Origin: a bacterium
Lineage (GTDB): Bacteria; AUK180
Assembly: GCA_023144005.1 (NCBI GenBank)
Contig: JAGLGN010000001.1
Span: 116,853 to 180,852 of the forward strand
Length of the DNA stretch: 64,000 nt
Reading direction: 5' to 3'
Under the pieces are notes generated by a model. That model was not told the DNA's origin. It saw nothing but the letters and a program-made list of their open reading frames with translations, and did no database searches. Position 1 is the first letter of the stretch. Every line of letters starts with the position of its first letter. Made by a program: the position numbers and the translations under genes. Positions 60,322 through 64,000 of this stretch are shown in pieces.

Positions 60322-60975
60322 TTAATCGTTCAATTGAAGAAAGAGGGCATCTGTGGAATATTTTAATTCCCAATAGGCATCATCTTCTCTTTTGTACTGA
60401 GATGCCGCGGAGAAATAAACCTTTTCAAAAACAAAGAGTTTTTCAAAGTTCTTGGCGAGATATTTAATCCTTTTCAAGTCCTCATGAAAGAGCAGTTCCT
60501 CGATAACACTGCCTTTATCGTCAGTCGAACGGACCGCAGTCAGTTGGAATACCGGCTTCAGCCCGATTATCTCAAGTCCTTCCTTGAAGTCAATGAACAA
60601 GCCCTCCACCATGAAACGCTCGCCTTTGAATTTTCTGTGAAAAGAAGGAATATTTTTATCCTTTGAATAGTGATTGTAAACAAAACCCCCGGAGATCGGG
60701 GTGATCTTCAGGTTCGCTACCGGAAATTTTCGGGATAATATCCGATATTTCAACAGTGTCGTACACAGGCCTGCGATAACAAAGAGGATCAGCAGGATCA
60801 ATAAAGAGGAGGCCGACGGGACAAGGCTTTTTAAGTAATGTTTCTTTTTAAAACCGGCGATCGCAGTCATCAGAGAAAGGGCAAAAAGTCCGCCCAGTAC
60901 AAGCACCAGCGGCAGGATGAATTTGAATTGCGCGAACATCTGTCCGGTTTCATTTAAAAATGTCATAATTTCCAT
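60322..60975 (-). CDS. Membrane protein of unknown function
   Basis: 217 residues starting at ATG 60975 (or 60966, MTFLNETG, which has a weak GGA site). Two membrane helices at about 15-40 and 52-75, followed by a soluble domain of about 140 residues with no recognised motif. It overlaps the isoaspartyl-peptidase gene by about 26 bases, so expression is probably coupled. Confidence 0.6.
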   Translation of the reverse strand: MEIMTFLNETGQMFAQFKFILPLVLVLGGLFALSLMTAIAGFKKKHYLKSLVPSASSLLILLILFVIAGLCTTLLKYRILSRKFPVANLKITPISGGFVYNHYSKDKNIPSFHRKFKGERFMVEGLFIDFKEGLEIIGLKPVFQLTAVRSTDDKGSVIEELLFHEDLKRIKYLAKNFEKLFVFEKVYFSAASQYKREDDAYWELKYSTDALFLQLND

Positions 60976-61852
60976 CACGTATATATGCCCAGGACATATG
61001 CGCGCTATTATGTCCCCAGACAGGTTCCCCGTCTTTGTCAAGGCCGATAAAGCCGATATCAAGATCACGGATATCGCTTCTGGCTAAAAATTTCTGCAAG
61101 GAAGCCTTCAGGCCTTCCACTTCTATCCCTTTATATATCTCATAACTTGAAACATGGCGCATTATTTTTTCTCCATGGCCGGTAGCGGCGACAGCGCCTG
61201 ATGGGCCGGCATAGAAACCGCTTCCCAGTACAGGAGTGTCTCCGATCCTACCCGGAAGACGGCCGCGCATGCCGCCGGTGGAAAGCCCCACGGCGAAGGC
61301 ACCGGTATCATCCATGGCAACACAGCCCACCGTATCCGAAAGGTCTCTGAAGGACCTTAACTTCGTGTAATACTCTTTCTCATCAGAAGCAGCTTCACCT
61401 GATATGATCTTCAGCAGTTTTTTATGTTTAATAATTTCTTTTTCCGTTCGCAGATCCTCCGCCTTCATTCCCCATCTTCGGGCAAGAGCGTCCGCTCCCG
61501 TACCTACCATTAGCAAATGATCAGTCTCTTCCATGATCTTTATCGCGAGTTCTATCGGGTGGCGCAAAGAAGAAACATTGCTACATGCACCGGAGTTCCC
61601 GTTTGACAGCATTATTGACGCGTCCACCGAAATATCACCCTTAAGGTCAAGATAGCTTCCGTATCCCGAATCGAATGCCGGGTCGTCTTCAAGTATCAGG
61701 ATGGCGGTTTTCATCGCATTTTGAGCGCTTGCGCCGTTTTCCAGGGCTTTCCATCCTGCCCTGACCGCCTGCTCGACACCCTTTTTGTGAGCGGGCAGGT
61801 TTTTGATATATCCCGCGCCGCCGTGAACAATAATAGATCTCTTCATTTTCAC
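60950..61852 (-). CDS. Isoaspartyl peptidase/L-asparaginase (Ntn hydrolase)
   Basis: 300 residues. Hydrolyses isoaspartyl dipeptides and asparagine. The precursor self-cleaves before the nucleophile threonine T174 in LSDTVGCVAMDDTG. Other motifs: IIVHGGAG at the start, GSYLDLKGDISVDASIM, and GDTPVLGSGFYAGPSGAVAATGHGE, matching plant-type asparaginases. The downstream gene overlaps its end. Confidence 0.92.
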   Translation of the reverse strand: MKMKRSIIVHGGAGYIKNLPAHKKGVEQAVRAGWKALENGASAQNAMKTAILILEDDPAFDSGYGSYLDLKGDISVDASIMLSNGNSGACSNVSSLRHPIELAIKIMEETDHLLMVGTGADALARRWGMKAEDLRTEKEIIKHKKLLKIISGEAASDEKEYYTKLRSFRDLSDTVGCVAMDDTGAFAVGLSTGGMRGRLPGRIGDTPVLGSGFYAGPSGAVAATGHGEKIMRHVSSYEIYKGIEVEGLKASLQKFLARSDIRDLDIGFIGLDKDGEPVWGHNSAHMSWAYIRDGNYDIFK

Positions 61853-61897
61853 CTTCGTACGGCATTATACCATATGCTGCAATTTGAATAAAGGTCC

Positions 61898-61925
61898 TTG
61901 ACTTAAACGGTATAGATGGTAAAAT
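61898..61925 (+). promoter_or_regulatory. Promoter of the phosphate-transport pair
   Basis: TTGACT (61898-61903), 16-base spacer, TAAAAT (61920-61925). ATG 61955 follows a leader containing AGAGGA. Confidence 0.75.
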
Positions 61926-61954
61926 ATTTCAGCAAACTTTTAAAGAGGATTATT

Positions 61955-62614
61955 ATGTGGGGATTTTTCCAGCTTTTTAAAGAGAGTCCGATGGGACTTA
62001 TCAGGGAACATTTTGATGTGGTGAAGAAGACTTTTGACACACTTGAAGTAAATTTTACATCCTGGAAATCAGGGAATGGAGTTGAGCTGGATGACATAGA
62101 TAAGCTGGAACACGACGCGGACCGGCTCAAGGGCAGGGTGAATCTGATAGTGACCACATCCCTGATGTCATCAATGAGAAAAGAAGATATTCTTTCTCTC
62201 ATCCAGATACAGGACTCCATTGCGGACGCCGCGGAAGATGTTATCAAATTTCTGGATTTCAAGAACTTCAAGCCGGGAGAACAGGATATGGCAACACTGG
62301 ACAGCATTCTCTCCACAAGCCGGCAAGCGCTGGATCATTATGATTCTCTTCTTCTTGAATTTATTCGGTTCCAGAAAGCTAATCGTGCCCCTCGATATAA
62401 AAGAAGCATACCGGATGAAATAAAAAAGATCGCCCGTTGCGAAAAAGTCGTGGACGAATTGCAGCATCAATTCGGTAAGCTGATATTTAATGCCGAAGAC
62501 CGATTATCCCCCGTTGAAATAATGTTTTTGTCCAAATTAGTGACCATCATGAACAGGATCACCGACAGCCTTGAAAACGGTGCCGACAGAATCAAAAGAA
62601 TGATCGCAAAATAG
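61955..62614 (+). CDS. DUF47/PhoU-like phosphate-transport accessory protein
   Basis: 219 residues from ATG 61955 (AGAGGA site); an earlier in-frame ATG at 61916 overlaps the -10 box and is rejected. Helical PhoU-like fold, with the DUF47 pattern: LFKESPMGLIREHFDVV, DDIDKLEHDADRLKG, IQIQDSIADAAEDVIKFL and SPVEIMFLSKLVTIMNRITDSLENGADRI. It lies 10 bases before the PiT gene, the classic accessory pair. Confidence 0.9.
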   Translation: MWGFFQLFKESPMGLIREHFDVVKKTFDTLEVNFTSWKSGNGVELDDIDKLEHDADRLKGRVNLIVTTSLMSSMRKEDILSLIQIQDSIADAAEDVIKFLDFKNFKPGEQDMATLDSILSTSRQALDHYDSLLLEFIRFQKANRAPRYKRSIPDEIKKIARCEKVVDELQHQFGKLIFNAEDRLSPVEIMFLSKLVTIMNRITDSLENGADRIKRMIAK

Positions 62615-62624
62615 AAAAAACCAC

Positions 62625-63839
62625 ATGACTATTCTTATAATTTTAGTGGGTTTCTACATAGCTTGGAACATCGGAGCGAACGATGTAGGAAACAATATGG
62701 GGACCTCTGTCTCCGCCGGATCTATTTCATATAAGAACGCTGTCATACTTGCAGTAGTATTTGAATTTCTTGGAGCCCTTCTGGTAGGTGGACATGTGGT
62801 CAAGACCATTAAGGGAAATATCGTGGATTTTTCATTTTTTCAAAGCTCTCCCGAGATATTTGTCTATGGGATGTTCGCCGTTATTATCGCGGCAGGCATA
62901 TGGATCACCCTCGCGACTATACTGAAACTACCCATCTCCACAACTCACGCTATCATCGGAGCGATGTTGGGATTCGGCCTTGCGGCATATGGGGTCAAGG
63001 CGATACATTGGGGATTCGTCGGCATAATCACGCTCTCGTGGATCTTTTCCCCGATCATCGGAGCGATAATAAGTTTTATCATTTTCAATATCTTCAAATA
63101 CTTCATCTATAATCATGATGAACCCTTTTACCGCTTTAAGCGCATCGCGCCTATCTTTGTCTTCATCGTCGGATTTGTGCTTACGCTGGCAACTATCTAC
63201 AAGGGGTTGAAAAACCTTAAATTAGATCTGGGCTTTGTACCGGCATTGATCATTTCAATAATAATAGGGGTGATCGCCATGGCGGTTTCGATCTTCTATC
63301 TGTACAAGAAGGAACCCTCTGAAGATCAGGTGGAAGATGTCGAGAGCTTCTCAAAGATCCTTCATGTGATCTCCGCGTCTTACGAGTGCTTTGCCCATGG
63401 AGCAAATGATGTTGCGAATGCGATCGGGCCGATAGCGGCTATAATTACGATAACAGCCACCGGGACCCTAACAGCGAGCGCCGATGTACCTTTATGGTTG
63501 CTCCTTCTCGGCTCATGCGGAATGGTCGTGGGTATCGTTACAATGGGTCATCGGGTCATGGAAACTATCGGCAAGCGCATAACGGAAATAACTCCCTCCA
63601 GGGGTTTTGCCGCTGAATTTTCAGCAGCAACAACGGTCCTCCTGGGATCACGATTAGGGATACCGCTATCCTCCACACATATTTCCGTTGGAGCGGTCAC
63701 AGGCGTGGGACTGGCAAGGGGCATCGGATCCATCAATCTCAAGGTACTCGGAGCTATCTTTCTTTCCTGGTTCCTGACAGTACCCCTGGCAGCATTGCTC
63801 TGCGCCGGAATATTTCATTTGATCAAATTCTTTGCCTAG
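62625..63839 (+). CDS. PiT-family inorganic phosphate transporter
   Basis: 404 residues with about ten membrane helices, cation-coupled phosphate uptake. The duplicated PiT signature is clear: GANDVGNNMGTSVSAG near the N-terminus and GANDVANAIGPIAAI near residue 265, with PISTTHAIIGA and PLSSTHISVGAVTGVG. Both halves keep the essential Asp/Asn. Co-transcribed with the DUF47 protein. Confidence 0.95.
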   Translation: MTILIILVGFYIAWNIGANDVGNNMGTSVSAGSISYKNAVILAVVFEFLGALLVGGHVVKTIKGNIVDFSFFQSSPEIFVYGMFAVIIAAGIWITLATILKLPISTTHAIIGAMLGFGLAAYGVKAIHWGFVGIITLSWIFSPIIGAIISFIIFNIFKYFIYNHDEPFYRFKRIAPIFVFIVGFVLTLATIYKGLKNLKLDLGFVPALIISIIIGVIAMAVSIFYLYKKEPSEDQVEDVESFSKILHVISASYECFAHGANDVANAIGPIAAIITITATGTLTASADVPLWLLLLGSCGMVVGIVTMGHRVMETIGKRITEITPSRGFAAEFSAATTVLLGSRLGIPLSSTHISVGAVTGVGLARGIGSINLKVLGAIFLSWFLTVPLAALLCAGIFHLIKFFA

Positions 63840-64000
63840 CAAACTGCTCAGTTATGCTTCGCAGTTTAAAAGTTGATAGAAAGTATTTAAGATAAGAATC
63901 TCTTTGTTCTATCTTTTAATTGTCAATGTAAAATTGGCAATTGAATAAAGATTATTTGATGGAGTTTTGATCCTTTTTTCATTATTAACATATGCTTTTC
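63840..64000. other. Trailing non-coding sequence
   Basis: An imperfect inverted repeat, AAACTGC...GCAGTTT, lies at 63841-63867 without a clear T-tract; the rest is A/T-rich with nothing supported. Confidence 0.4.

Noticed and set aside
1..64000. tRNA, rRNA, riboswitch or prophage genes
   Set aside because: I saw no cloverleaf, rRNA-like or riboswitch-like sequence, and no integrase, capsid or transposase gene in the stretches I read; a covariance-model scan would be needed to exclude small RNAs.

Overview
The window looks like one contiguous chromosomal stretch of an uncultured, probably anaerobic, diderm bacterium. Evidence for two membranes: RseP, lipoproteins, CsgG-like secretory-pathway proteins, an O-antigen ligase/polymerase-type protein, and a secreted protein with a type-IX-secretion-like C-terminal domain. 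The last, with a GlmL-like ASKHA protein, lysine 6-transaminase and a lone Rex, suggests an FCB-like or related candidate-phylum fermenter; the sequence does not fix the lineage. I found no rRNA, tRNA, CRISPR array, transposase or phage gene. Promoters fit one clear consensus, TTGAC(A/T)-N16-18-TA(T/A/G)AAT, and several fire directly onto the start codon (leaderless).

Layout. 1-14.4 kb: signal transduction. Four active-looking histidine kinases (three hybrids), one kinase homologue lacking its catalytic residues, one separate receiver, a lipoprotein with a symmetric six-cysteine tail, and a tandem pair of small secreted paralogues. 14.5-24.9 kb (minus strand): a long housekeeping operon, rpmB-lat-rplM-rpsI-rpsB-tsf-pyrH-frr-uppS-cdsA-dxr-rseP-ispG, with a lysine aminotransferase inserted between ribosomal genes. 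24.9-35.2 kb: divergent rex and FHA gene, a receiver protein with a long Pro/Glu repeat region, queF, a phosphoglucose/phosphomannose isomerase, and two CsgG-like paralogues that share promoter and N-terminus but differ in C-terminus. 35.2-35.5 kb: a MITE-like palindromic element.

35.6-50.7 kb (plus strand): a MshEN/exonuclease-like/WYL protein, a GlmL-like ATPase with its partner, patatin, a sugar-isomerase-like protein, a BMP lipoprotein and its ABC ATPase. These run with overlapping genes into the most novel region: a PqqD-like recognition protein, a lasso-type B2 protease, a SPASM radical SAM enzyme, a 51-residue precursor peptide and an HPr-kinase-like protein, followed by a Wzy/TPR membrane protein and MazG. 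The precursor has a lasso-type YxxPxL leader, but the cluster lacks the lasso cyclase and has a radical SAM enzyme instead, so it is probably an undescribed type of RiPP (ribosomally made, modified peptide) system.

51-56.8 kb: a compact plus-strand operon (nucleotide-sugar dehydratase, thioesterase, Sir2, membrane protein, RecO, IspF, family-4 uracil-DNA glycosylase, PHP phosphoesterase). 57.2-63.8 kb: cyclophilin, a secreted metallo-beta-lactamase/FN3 protein, a membrane protein, isoaspartyl peptidase, and a DUF47-PiT phosphate transport pair. Non-coding gaps are filled by dispersed low-complexity word repeats (CTTGTGCACTTGTGCTCTGCGAAGC, TACGAAGTACGAGG, CACTTCACACTTC, TTGAACTTTTGAACAATATTCTCC) and short palindromes.
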